Of a stretch of 64,000 nt of DNA, positions 45,051 to 55,650 are shown piece after piece. The position numbers and the translations under genes are program-made. This DNA comes from Tenrec ecaudatus (taxonomy: Eukaryota > Chordata > Mammalia > Afrosoricida > Tenrecidae). The stretch is taken from assembly GCF_050624435.1 (NCBI RefSeq), contig NC_134541.1, positions 13,034,995 to 13,098,994 on the forward strand. The letters run 5' to 3'. Within the stretch, counting starts at the first letter, position 1; every line of letters starts with the position of its first letter. A model generated the notes under the pieces. It had not been told where the DNA came from, did not search any database, and worked only from the letters and a program-made list of their open reading frames with translations.

Positions 45051-46920
45051 CAGAGGTTCTCAGCCTTCCTCATGCTGCGACCCTTTCACACAGCTCCTCC
45101 TGTGGTGCTGACCCCCAACCATCACATTATTTTCGTTGCTACTTCATGACTGTCATTTTGCTACTGTTATGAATCATCATGTAAATATTTGATATGCAGG
45201 ATGCTTTTTCATTGTTAGAAATTGAACATAATTAAAGCATAGTGACTAATCATAAAAACAATATGTAATTATATATTGTGAAATATTTCTTTTTTAATCA
45301 CTTTATTAGGGGCTGATACAACTCTTATCATAATCCATACATACATCAATTGTGCAAAGCATATCTGTATATTGATTGCCCTCATCATTCTCAAAACATT
45401 TGCTCTCCACTTAAGCCCTTGGCATCAGGTCCTCATTTTTACCCCTCCCTTCCCACTTCCCCCTCCCTCATGAACCCTTGATAATTTATAAATTATTATT
45501 TTGTCATATCTTGCCCTGTCCGATGTCTCCCTTCACCCCCTTTTCTGTTGTCCACCCCCCAGGGAAGAGGTCACATGTAGATCTTTGTAATCAGTTCCCT
45601 CTTTCCAACCCACTCTCCCTCTACCTTCCCAGTATCGCCACTCACACCGCAGATAGATCTGCCCTGGATTATCCTGAAGATATCATCTGCCCTGGATTCC
45701 CTGTGTTTCCAGTTCCTATTTGTACCAGTGTACATCCTCTGGTCTAGCCAGACTTGCAAGGTAGAATTCAGATCATAATAGTGCGGGGGGGGGGGGGTAA
45801 AGAAGCATTTAGGAACTAGAGGAAAGTTGTATTTTTCATCGGTGCTACATCACACCTTGACTGGCTCATCTCCTCCCGTAAACCCCTCTGCAAGGGGATT
45901 TCCAGTGGCTGACAAATGGACTTTGGGTCTCCACTCTGCACTCCCGCCCTCATTCACTATGGTAAGATTTTTTTGTTCTGATAATGCCTTATACCTGGTC
46001 CCTTTGACACCTTGTGATCACACAGGCTGATGTGTTCTTCCATGTGGGCTTTGCTGCTTCTGAGCTAGAGGGCCGCTTGTTTACCCTCAAGCTTTTAAGA
46101 CCCCAGACACTATATCTTTTGATAGCCGGGCACCATCAGCTTTCTTCACCACATTTGCTTATTCACTTGCTTTGTCTCCAGCGGTTTTGTCGGGAAGGTG
46201 AGCATCATAGAATGCCAATTAAATAGAAGAAAGTATTTTTGCATTGAGGGAGTACTTGAGTGGAGGCCCAGTGTTCTTCTGCTACCTTAATACTAAACCT
46301 AAAAATATATGCACATAGATCCATTTCCCCATCCTAATATAAAAATATATTTGCATATGTATATGTCTTTATCTAGACCTCTATAGATGCCCTTTGCCTC
46401 CCAGCTCTTTTCTCTATTTCCCTGTCTTTCCTCCTGTCCCATTATCATGTTCAGTCCCCACCAGGGTTTCAGCAATACCTCTTCGCTACATTACCCTTGA
46501 TCATGCCCTACCAGGCCTCCCACACCCACCTCACCACCAATTTGGATCAATTGTTGTTCCCTTGTCCCTGGGTTTGTTAACTCCACTTCCTTTCCCCACA
46601 CCTCCCCCTATCCCCTCTCCCCCCCGGAACTGTCGGTCTCGTTGTTTTCTCCTCCAGATTGTTCGAAATATTTATTTCTAATGACAAATAAATGCAAATT
46701 TGTCTTCAAGCATGGTGTAGCATGGCTATCAGTCTTCAGGCTGGCTGGGTACTCCTCTGTGGGCGTGTCTGCATGTGGACAGACCTGCCTGGAGAGAGAG
46801 AGGAGCCATGTCTTGGTTCCTAAGACCATCGGAAATCTGTTTTCCGATGGTCTTCGGTGACCCCTGTGAAAGGTTCTTTCGACCCCCAAGGGGTCAAGAC
46901 CCTGAGGTTGAGAACCACTG
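45051..46920 (-). mobile_element. SPIN hAT transposon split by an L1-type insertion
   Basis: The left part (45051-45290) and right part (about 46661-46920) are the two halves of one SPIN copy, with terminal repeats CAGAGGTTCTCAGCC and GGTTGAGAACCACTG. A perfect 8-bp target duplication CTCTAGAG flanks it at 45043-45050 and 46921-46928. Internal sequence matches the copy at 34.85 kb in reverse. Without the insertion it is about 500 bp and nonautonomous. Confidence 0.92.
45291..46660 (-). mobile_element. L1-type element (same family), 5'-truncated, inside SPIN
   Basis: Reverse complement of the family at 19.67-21.02 kb over about 1.37 kb. The left edge is a T-run (its A tail) and the family's TTATTAGGGGCTGATACAAC. 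AAATATTT-like sequence on both sides is a probable target duplication. It is younger than the SPIN copy it splits. Confidence 0.82.
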
Positions 46921-47099
46921 CTCTAGAGGATGGGCCAAGAGCAATCACACATTGTGTTGGGCGCTGCCTGGGGTGTGTCCCAGGCTCTGTGGATTCGCTC
47001 ATTTAACCCCTGCATTCACCCTCCCTGGTAGTTAGTCCTATCCCTCCCATTTTATTGACGAGGAAACAGGCCAACAAGGAAAAGAGTAATAGTTTGTGC

Positions 47100-48040
47100 A
47101 AAGCCACTTCCCTTTCTTGCCTACTGGGAAGGTCCTGTTGGGAAGTAACCCAGGACTTGGGTGGAGCTGTCCCTGGTAAGCATCAAGGAAGTGGGAACCT
47201 TCTTGGGAGGGCCAGCACTGTAAGAGACTGGAGCCTGTGACCTCAGGTTACTCTTTCAGGGGCAATTAAGAATTATGCAGACAGAAGCTGGGCTCTGTTA
47301 TATCCCGCCCCACCTGCTGTGTCTTCTTGGAACCGGGTGGGGCAGATCCCGCTAATCACAGCCTTCTGCCAGCCAGGTGACCTGCCCACTCCTAGCTGGC
47401 TCCCACTGCACAGCGGAGGCATTGCAAGGCCTGGTTGCTGGGTTTCTATTTAGGGAGGAGAGAGGAAGAAAACCTTTTTTTGACTGATGGTGGAGAAACC
47501 TGACAGCGGCAGCCTGCATTTTAAGACCTGCCTTCTCTGGGGTTCTAAAGCTCCTTGCAGTCCGCGCCCGTGGGAGGTTGGCATGGAGAGCCAGACAGAA
47601 TCCTCAGCTCCCAGCAAACCCGCACTGAACTGTGGCAGCAATCACCCGTGCCTCCAGCAGAGCCTCCAGCAGGTTTGCGCCCTTCCAGGCCCCGGACGGC
47701 TGGTTAGTCCCTTTCATATGCCTTTCCAAGAAGCTGCCGTCATGGACTGAGATACATACCGGGGGAACTGAGGCTGAGAGAGGCCGGGTACCACATGCGG
47801 TCTGTCTCTAGTCTGTGGGCATTCACTAGAAGAACAAACTGTCTGACAATGCGATTCAAAAGATGCTCTTGGATCAGACTGAGGATCCTGGAAATAAATC
47901 AATATCAGGAAGTAAGAGCCGGTGGTCAAAGACATTGTAACATTTCATTCAAACCAAGGGAAATCCAATAAGCAAGTCTCTGGCAAAGTGCCTCTGGGGG
48001 TCATACGAGGCCTGAGTAGGAGGGAGTGCTAGTGCCCGTG
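47100..48040. other. Intergenic, nothing recognised
   Basis: Includes possible MIR scraps (AACTGAGGCTGAGAGAGGCC at 47768), but no gene. Confidence 0.4.
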
Positions 48041-48215
48041 TCCCACATCCCAACAGGGGACAATTGCTAGCTCCCCTTTCACAGAGAATCAGGCACAGAG
48101 GTCAGGTTGCCCAAGGTTAAGAGTGATGCCCAACGATGCCCAAGGTTAAGAGTGATGGTAAGAAGCAAAGCTAGAATTTGAACCCAGACATTCTGGCTCC
48201 AGAGTCCACGTTCTT
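48040..48215 (-). mobile_element. MIR fragment with an internal tandem duplication
   Basis: AGGTTGCCCAAGGTTAAGAG and CTAGAATTTGAACCCAGACA are MIR in reverse. The unit GATGCCCAAGGTTAAGAGTG-like appears twice in a row (about 48107 and 48135). Confidence 0.65.
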
Positions 48216-48379
48216 TTTTCTCCAAAAACAAACAAACCTAATTGAGTGGGGAGCTTAACATCTCAGACCACCAACTTTGCATTCAACTGTTCAATCCCCC
48301 CCATCATTACCCCTATCCCACCCCTCTCCAACCTCCTCTAATTTCTCTTCTCCCTCTGTGGTCCTCCACCCTCCCTTTC

Positions 48380-48548
48380 ACGGAGCCCTGGTGGTGTAGT
48401 GGTTATATCTCGGGCTGCGATCCACATGGTTGGCAGTTCAAAACCACCAGCAGGTTGGAGGGAGAAAGACTGGGCTGTCTATAATCAGTCTTGGAAACCC
48501 ACAGGGGACGGCTGAGTCAGCACTGACTCGATGGCAGGGAGTTTTCCT
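48380..48548 (+). mobile_element. AfroSINE
   Basis: GGAGCCCTGGTGGTGTAGTG start, close to the family consensus, and GCACTGACTCGATGGCAGGG end. Confidence 0.88.
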
Positions 48549-48569
48549 CCTTTTCCCCCAAGGAAACCC

Positions 48570-48990
48570 CTGTGGGCCCTCTAGTCCGTTGCTTCAGCTT
48601 CCCTCCTGATAACCTCCCCAGACAGTTCCCTTTGGCACGCAAGTCTTTGTCCTGGTGTTTATCCGTATCGCAGAGGTCCCATGCAACGCTTGTCCTTTGG
48701 TGATCCACCAGCCTCACTCAGCAGGATGAGCTCCAGGCCCCTCCACGTCCTGAGGTGCTTCGTGGTGTCCTCGTTTGCTAGTGATGTGTGTGTGGGCCAA
48801 AGCTGCCCTGTCCGTTCCTCTGCTGGTGGGCATTGGGCTGTTTCCAAGAAGAGAGTACACATCTGTTCATGAGATGGCTCTTATTCCCTGAGGGGATGTA
48901 CCCAGCAGAGGTATTGCTGACTCCTACGGAATTTCTAGTCCCAGTTCTCTGAGGGCGTGCCATATTGTTTTCCCACCATGGTCGCACAGA
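48570..48990 (-). mobile_element. Old L1 fragment, ORF2 3' end
   Basis: Read forward it is the reverse of L1: GGGGATGTACCCAGCAGAGG, ATTTCTAGTCCCAGTTCTCT, and GCCATATTGTTTTCCCACCA match the standard run near the end of ORF2. Confidence 0.75.
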
Positions 48991-49021
48991 GTCCACGTTC
49001 TTAACCACTCTACCATGCCAT

Positions 49022-49160
49022 GCCGCTGTCGCTAGCTGCCATGAAGTCAGCTCCCACTTCCCCAGCTGTGCAACCCAACAAAAGATTGCCTCCCCGTTGT
49101 TGTCTGTGCAGCCCATTGTCGCAGCCACTGCTGTGTCTTTGCCGGCCTCCCAACCCGGGT
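49022..49160 (-). mobile_element. RTE (BovB-like) 3' end, short
   Basis: GTCTGTGCAGCCCATTGTCG and CAGCCACTGCTGTGTCTTTG match the family end. Diverged. Confidence 0.55.
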
Positions 49161-49189
49161 GGGGGTGGTGGTGGTATCTTCTAGTACTA

Positions 49190-49372
49190 GAGCTGATGAT
49201 ATTCTATGGGATCCAGAGGGTTTTCAATGTGAAAGCAGATGCCTACACTTTATCCTGGATTATAGGCTACAGTACCATTTTTCTTTTTAATTGCCAGGGA
49301 GCACTGAGTAATTTATTTTCTGAAAAGGGGGCAGGAGGCCAAGTAAATTTGGGAACCTATGCTGTCAATCTT
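49190..49372 (+). repeat. Unclassified interspersed repeat, copy B
   Basis: CCTACACTTTATCCTGGATT and GGCCAAGTAAATTTGGGAAC pair with copy A over about 165 bp at perhaps three-quarters identity. It ends next to an RPL17 pseudogene. Confidence 0.6.
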
Positions 49373-49384
49373 TAAAATATATAT

Positions 49385-50032
49385 TTTTAAACTTCGATTA
49401 GCTTTTATTTTAAGCTTAATTTTCCCCCCAAACCATACGTTTTTGCTTCTTCACTTTCTTCTGGGGCGTCTTTTCCTTCTGTGCAACCTCCTCTGGCTTT
49501 GGAACAGTTTGTCCCTTGTTGGTAAGGGTCATCTCAAGGTGGCAGGGGAGCGCGTGTATGGGTTGACCCCACCATGAGCTCTAGTTTAAGTCCCTGGGCG
49601 CATCTTGGGGGCTTTGTTCACCTGGGTGTGCTCAATGACCAGAGAATCCATATCTAGACCCGTAAGGTCAGCATCACTCTCTGCATCCTCAAGCACATGC
49701 AGCAAAACTGCAGCACTCGTTTTGGGCCACCAACCCTGGGTCCGACCCCACTGTTTGGCCTGGACACCCTCACCAACTCCACCCTTGTGTCGTCAAAAGG
49801 GCGCACGTGGTTGCTGCAAAGGAGCATGGTTCAAATACTTGGTGGCTTCCTGGATAGGCACATGCTTGATGGCCTGGGCAGTCTCACGGGTGTTCTTACA
49901 GTGGTACCCAAGAGTCAACCCTCTTGGTTTGATGATGTTTCCATGACGTTGTGGGGTTTTGTGGGTCAAGTGAGTAGCGAACCTTTTTGGCAGATCACCT
50001 CACTGTGGGAAGAGGAAGAGCGATCCTAGATC
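49385..50032 (-). pseudogene. RPL17: RPL17 processed pseudogene, copy 2
   Basis: The reverse complement reads as RPL17 mRNA, from a 5' UTR ending TGATCTGCC through [21 protein letters not shown] and VAQKE to a 3' UTR with an AATAAA-like region near 49400. The initiator is AAG rather than ATG. The same TAA before AGAGCTCATGG and the same one-base loss two lines later are present as in copy 1, along with the same extra bases near codon 20. It lies in the space between RNF114 and SPATA2. Confidence 0.93.
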
Positions 50033-50611
50033 CCCTAGAAATGGATCTTAGAAGAGCACAGTGCCCACAGAAACTGTTTTTACTACTTAGCTAAGTATTG
50101 TTTGGATTTAAGGAGGCTTTTGGATGTGCTCAATGATTTGGTTTATGTGACAAATATTTTTTGGCTTAAGGGTTAAAGTTTATCTGAGGACAATAGTTTC
50201 AGAGGTTCATCCAGAAAGTGTGGAGTCCATGAGAATTTGAAATTCTGTTCTGCATTTCCCCACCACCCACCCCGCACCCCCCGTTTTGAACAAGATTCTG
50301 CTATAGGATCTTCGAGCAGAATGGTCAGTAATGGGCGCACCATCCAGCCCTTCTGCTCTTGGCGATGGAGGCCGCAGGCCACGGAGGCGACCAGTCACAC
50401 GTGCCATAGCCACCTCCCCACCGCGTCTCTTTCCTTTGTTACTCAGGCAAGCTGTTATACCTTGGCTGGCTGCTTGCACGCTTTTAATATCCCAGGCACT
50501 ACTCAGTGAACGAGGAGTTTGACCAGAAACAAGAAAGACATCATTAGGTCAATTCACTGTGATGTTCCATGAAGCCATGACCCCAAATCCCCAAACCCAG
50601 AAATCAAATCC

Positions 50612-50815
50612 CATGCGTGAGGTGCTTGATGTGGTGGCACAGCGGTAAAGCACTCTGCTGTCAGTGCTTGGACCCAGTGGTTGCTGTGCAGGAGAAAGTG
50701 GGGGTGGTCGGCCTCTGTAAGGACATGCACAGCTTGGGAGCCTCTCTGGGCCCTAGAGGGTACCTGTGGGTTACAATCAACTCAGTGGCAGTGGGTTTGG
50801 TTTTTGGTTTTAAGC
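50612..50815 (+). mobile_element. AfroSINE, diverged
   Basis: GATGTGGTGGCACAGCGGTA head and AATCAACTCAGTGGCAGTGG end. Confidence 0.68.
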
Positions 50816-50834
50816 AGCCTCAGTAGATACTTTT

Positions 50835-51180
50835 TTTCCCTTTGTAAAAATATTTACCGTGAGTTTTGGCAATTCAGTATTTTACAGGTGTGCACCTTAT
50901 CGACAATTATGTTAATCAACCGTCCCGTCTTCCCCTAATCAATGTGGTTTTCCCATCATTGTAAACAGAAACTCAGTACTCCATAAGCACTAGAAGCCCC
51001 CTCTTTCTTCTCCCCTCCTACCCCTAGTCACCATTAACCAACGTTGGTCTTTATAGACATTTGCCTGCTCCTGTCTCTCTATATAAGTGAGGCCATACAG
51101 CATCTGTCCTCTTGTGATTGACCTTGTCCACTCGACATAATGTCTTCAAACTCCATCTGTGTCGGAAAGGATTGGTTGCT
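50835..51180 (-). mobile_element. Old L1M 3' UTR fragment
   Basis: ATATAAGTGAGGCCATACAG, GACATAATGTCTTCAAACTC and ACCCCTAGTCACCATTAACC follow the order of L1M 3' ends in reverse. Well diverged. Confidence 0.7.
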
Positions 51181-51884
51181 GGGAACACGCAGCAGAACAC
51201 ACACCCCTTCAACAGTTCCTACCTGTACAACTCAGTGACACGGTGGCATCCTGAGTTATGCCACCCTGCTCCCCCTCACGCACATAAACTCACTGCCCCC
51301 AAAGTCTCTGATTCAATCTTTTGAGTTGTGGTTGTCACTTGGGTCCCACAGACACGGGTCTTAAAAGAGCATAATGCTCAAGGTCTGGAAGGGCTTGGAT
51401 TGGCAGTCTCCAGGCAAAGGCAAAGTCTCCTAACGGTTGCCAAAGGAGAACTTTGAGTTGTTGCAAACACAGACGTGGTTGGGGTGCGGCCGTTTTCCTC
51501 AGCTGGAATTCCTGTAAACATCTTCACCTTGCAGGTGATTACAAGAGAGCAGCCTAAATAAGGGCTGACCAATGGCCGACAAAGACCAGGAAAGGGGGGG
51601 GGGCAGGTGAAACAGATAAATATAGTAATTACTCGTTTGAAAAGCAGGCTGATGACTCCCTCTCTGACTCCTCACACAAGGCCTTGCCCACCACCCTGTT
51701 CCTCATCCTGGCTCAGAGTGAATTTTGCAAGCAAGCCTATTGGCCCCTTCTGGCCAGCATGTTCCACGGTCAGCGGGGAGAGGGGAGAGTAAGGCGTTCT
51801 GGACCCAGTGGGGATGTCAGGTTAAAAAAGAGATACTCTACCATGAAAGAGGTGAGAAGATGATGAAAGGCAGTGTTGTGGGGG

Positions 51885-52080
51885 TGGCCTTTTCCTGGAG
51901 AAATCAGAGGCAGCTTCAGAAAGGAAGTGAGGACTGAGCTGGGCCTTGCAGCCAGGAAGGCACGGAAGAAAGAGGGGAGGGGAAGGACATTCAGACAGAG
52001 GCTGAGGGATGCTTGTGAAGGGAGTCAGGATCATGTTGCAAGGAAAGAACCTGGCATAGAGTGGGCGTAGGCCTTCAATA
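51885..52080 (+). mobile_element. L2 fragment
   Basis: GGACTGAGCTGGGCCTTGCA and GGGGAAGGACATTCAGACAG with TGCTTGTGAAGG follow the L2 3' order. Confidence 0.65.
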
Positions 52081-52483
52081 ATTCGTAGGTAAATCAGAGA
52101 GTGGGTGGTTCGATTGTAAATAAATCCAGCAGAATCTGATTTTGTGCTGGGCACTGTGCGAGTGCTGTAGATTCGGTGGGGAACTGGCAACAGCTGGGTC
52201 CTGGGGAGGGTCATTCACAGGCTAGGTGCTGGGTGGGCGTACAGACAAACCTATTAACAGCTAAGGGACAGACTGCCAGGGCTGCTGCTGGTTGCCTATG
52301 CAAACAAGGCAGGTGCCCTCAGTCCAAGGAAGTGGCCTGGGAGCGCTCTTCTGGGCTGGAGCTGCCACATGGGGAAGTTGAGGGTACAGAGCGGTCATTT
52401 CCTTTGAGAACCCAATTTTAACATGAGGTGGTTACTATATGCTGCCTGCAGCATCAAGCGGTTTACATACACTCGCATTGACT

Positions 52484-52690
52484 CCTAGGTGATGCAAATG
52501 GTTAGCGTTTGGTTCTCGACTGGTGGCTAAGGGAAAGGTTGGAGGTTCCAGAGTTAGTTCACAATAAAGACCTGGTGATCAACTTGCCGCCATTAAACCA
52601 CCATTGAAAACACAGGCCGCACAGTTCTTTCTACGTGGAGGCATACAGGGTCGCCAGGAGTTGCAGTAACCACTGGACAGCAGTTTTTTG
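52484..52690 (+). mobile_element. AfroSINE of the elephant-like subfamily
   Basis: Carries AAAGACCTGGTGATCAACTT and ACCATTGAAAACACAGGCCG, the middle section typical of older AfroSINE copies. Confidence 0.68.
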
Positions 52691-52696
52691 TTTTGA

Positions 52697-53170
52697 AGCT
52701 ATTAACTCACTTAATTCTCATAAAGGTCCTATGAGGCAAGCACTGTAACAGCAAAACCGTGACTCGGGACTGACCAGGTGGCACTCTTGGAAAAACCTGA
52801 ATAAGGGCACATTTATTAGCCCAGAGGAAGTAGTGTTCAGGAAGGTCTGGGTCCCGAATGTGGGGTGAGCCTAGCTTTTATACTTTACACCAGAAAGCAA
52901 GCAGGGTTACATAAGCAGAAGAGGCGGGGTTCTCTAGTGCAGAAGTGGCCGCTAGGGCCCGAGGAAGTGGGGTTGAGGGATGGGTGGACTTCAGGATTGA
53001 GGAAGTACATGGGGAGAGGCAGTGCGTTGGGTTTCTTTTCCCGCGGTTAAAAATTCCCCGAGGGTTTTCCTTACAGTGTGCTGATTCCATTTTACAGCCG
53101 CGCAAACTGAGGCTCAGCGATGGAAAGGCGCTTGCCCAAGGTCACACAGAGTGTGAGACAGAACGGGGAC
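52697..53170 (-). mobile_element. MIR split by a solo LTR
   Basis: TCATAAAGGTCCTATGAGGC on the left and CATTTTACAGCCGCGCAAAC with TTGCCCAAGGTCACACAG on the right are one MIR in reverse, separated by the LTR at 52744-53075. Confidence 0.7.
52744..53075 (-). mobile_element. Solo LTR, probably ERV1-like, inside a MIR
   Basis: Read on the minus strand: TGTAAGGAAAACC at the start, AGTATAAAAGCTAGGC as a TATA region, CTAATAAATGTG as poly(A) signal, and GCTGTTACA at the end, with matching TGTAA/TTACA ends. MIR sequence lies on both sides (52697-52743 and 53076-53170), which fixes the edges. It lies about 0.6 kb upstream of SPATA2 exon 1, antisense to it. No internal retroviral part. Confidence 0.6.
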
Positions 53171-53399
53171 CCGCATTCTTAATCCAGGTGTACCCTCCAA
53201 GGGTTCCGTGATCTTAGTGGGTTCACGGGCTCTTGGAGCCTCGGCGTTTGCGTCTGTCAAATGGGGTTAAGGCGTCCGTCCAAAGCTCCCGCTCAGACGC
53301 AGGAGGAAGCCGAGTTCGGGGATCTCAAAAAAAGAGTGCGGGAAGCGTACGAGTCTGCCGCCCTCTCCCCCTCCCCTGCCCCCCACCCCCAACTCGGAA

Positions 53400-54130
53400 T
53401 CCGTTTCCATGACAACCCGGCCAGCCACCGTGGCCCGGCCTCCCAGCGTGCGTCACTTCCGCCCGTTTATTTCCGGGTGCCGGCTCCAGTCGTGCCCCCT
53501 GGGGCCCGAGAGCAGCCTCCGGGCTTCTTGGCCGGGCCGTGTTACTCCATCTCCTTCCCCCGCCGGCCGGACCGCGCCTCCGCCGGGCTCCTGCGCCGGC
53601 CTCTGCCCAGGCCCAGCGCGCAGCCGCGGCCCCGCCTCCTTTAGGCCCGCCTCCGCGAAACGTCACCGCCGCGACGAGTGCTTCCGGGTCACTACTGGCC
53701 CCCGGGTACTGGGCTCGGTCCTCCGCAGCCAGCCGGAGCGGGGAGAGCCCAGCCGGGCCGGGCTCCGGCGGCGGCGGCGGCGGCAGCTCTCTCCGTCTTC
53801 CTCCCCTCGTCCCTACACCTGGCGGCCTCGGCGGCAGTGTCTGAGGTGAGTGCGGGGCGGCCGCAGCGGAAACTCCCTCCGGGGCTTTCCCGGCCTGGGG
53901 GTGCCCGGCGCGACCGGGCTCGGCGGGCTCGGGGTCCCAGCGGCTGGAAGGGGCGTGTGGCAGCTCCGCGCTCTCGGCGCCTTTGGGGCCCCCAGCGGTC
54001 CCCTTCCTCCGGGGGGCTGTGTCGCCGGCACTTGGGACGGCCGCGGGTGGCCACTCCTGGATCGAGGCGTCCAGGAGGAGGACACCCCGCTTCCAGCGTG
54101 AGGCAGCGACGACCGCACTGTGGCCCCTCG
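53400..54130 (+). promoter_or_regulatory. SPATA2: SPATA2 CpG-island promoter
   Basis: A dense CpG block with GGC trinucleotide runs (53768-53785) and no TATA box. ETS-type cores are seen: CACTTCCG at 53454-53461, TTTCCGGG at about 53470, and CTTCCGGG at about 53681. These suit a broadly expressed gene. Which sites are used is not visible from sequence. Confidence 0.8.
53690..53845 (+). other. SPATA2: SPATA2 noncoding exon 1 (5' end approximate)
   Basis: Within the CpG island, a strong donor CTGAG/GTGAGTG at 53845/53846 is in the right place for the untranslated first exon that SPATA2 has in other mammals. The 5' limit is a guess from the island; only the donor is seen directly. The intron to exon 2 would be about 6.07 kb. 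Confidence 0.6.
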
Positions 54131-54144
54131 CCGAGGCGCTGGGG

Positions 54145-54240
54145 CCGACCTGGGTTTGTGCTCACCGTGTGACCTTGGACAAGGCACTTCATCTTCCAAT
54201 CCTAGGTTGCTTCATTTGTCACTGACTTGGAGGTGATTCT
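54145..54240 (+). mobile_element. MIR fragment just after SPATA2 exon 1
   Basis: CACCGTGTGACCTTGGACAA then GGCACTTCATCTTCC matches MIR. Confidence 0.6.
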
Positions 54241-54979
54241 ACCCTCTAGGATCGGAGCGGAGGTGAAATGGGGAAATGCAGGTGAAACGCGGTACCTGGC
54301 CGCCAGTAAAGGTCGCAGCTGTTGCTTGATTCACAAGCTGGCTTGGCGATTGCGCCCTCCGAGGCTATAGGCATGAACCCAAGATGGGACGCCGCCCGCA
54401 GCTTCTGCCCTTGTAGGGAAACCGCTTTTCCCCTTCAGAACCCCTCCAGGGCAGACGGCTCCCGGCTCCGCGGAGGTTGGTTTCCGAGGTCTGGAAGGGC
54501 CCTGGAGCCTAACTGGGGTGCGCTCAACCTGGACCCACTCGCGTCCTGCAGGTAGTTGAAGGTGCCCTGGACGTGTATGCCCAGCTGTGGGGCACAGAGG
54601 GGCTGATGTTCGGAGGCAGAGGGGACTTCTGAGCTGCCTGGTTTGGGACAGTTCTGCCGCCAAGACGGCATCCTCTGTGCAGGGGGCAAGGAAGATGGCT
54701 TCAGAAGCTGATGGAGGAACCTCGTCCGCTTGAATGGGTTTACTGAGAGCAAGCCAAATCATTGTTCATACAATTCAGTGGAAACACACTGCTCTGAGGG
54801 CTTTAAAATGTCAGTCCCATAGAAGCCACCCCTCCCCCTCCCTCCTAGGCTGTGCAATCTCTCAGCCTCTTCCTTGACCTGCTGTCCAACAGGGCCCAGA
54901 TTGCCCACACAGGAGGTGGCCAACAGGGCCGTGGGCTCTGGGCACCTGCCTGATGCTGGATTAGGAATGTTCACAGTGC

Positions 54980-55006
54980 TGTGTGTATGTGTGTGCGTGT
55001 GCGCAC
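54980..55006. repeat. (TG)n-like tract
   Basis: GTGTGTATGTGTGTGCGTGT, imperfect, in SPATA2 intron 1. Confidence 0.8.
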
Positions 55007-55650
55007 GCTGCTGCCAGACTGGCACGCCTTGGTGTTCCAATCTTGGGTTGCTTGGAGAAATTAACAGCTTCTGTCACTGGGCTGTCTTGGTCTGTGTTTT
55101 TTTTGCAGAGAGTATGTGTTTTGTTGTTCTTGCAGAGTGCTGCGAATAAATTGCTGCCTCTGCGCAGAAAAGGCAACAGCTCTGACCAGCTACAAGGCAG
55201 GCTGTGTTTTCAGAAAATGTATTCAGCAGGGATGATGTCAGCTGCTTCTCCACTGGCCGTTCTCGGGCCAGCCTCTTCCCTTGGCCCGTGCACTTACATC
55301 ATAGAGAGATTTGTGGCTCTTCCAGCCCCAGTCTGTGTGGGAAGCTGTGAATTTTGCTACTATAGGGCTTTTTAACACTTGGCTGCATTTGCCGTGCCGT
55401 AGAGCAGTCCCCCACAGCAGAGCCCGTCTGGTGGAGCGGCCCAGCAGATGCAGCAGGGCTGCCAGGTTGAAGCAGCAGGCAGTTGAAGAGTCCACTCTGC
55501 TTCTTTGAGCCTGTGACTTGGGGGGAGGGGCATAGACTGTCTGCCCCCCTGTCTCCTTCTCCATCTGTGAATGAAAGTGAATTTTCTAAGTAGGTAGCAG
55601 AGGGCCCTGGCATTCTGATCCCTTGCTCCATGGTACTGATTGTAACAACA

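Noticed and set aside
53678-54199. Several 100-170 codon open frames on both strands near the SPATA2 promoter
   Set aside because: CpG islands lack stop codons by composition. No homology recognised, and the region is the noncoding exon 1 and its intron.
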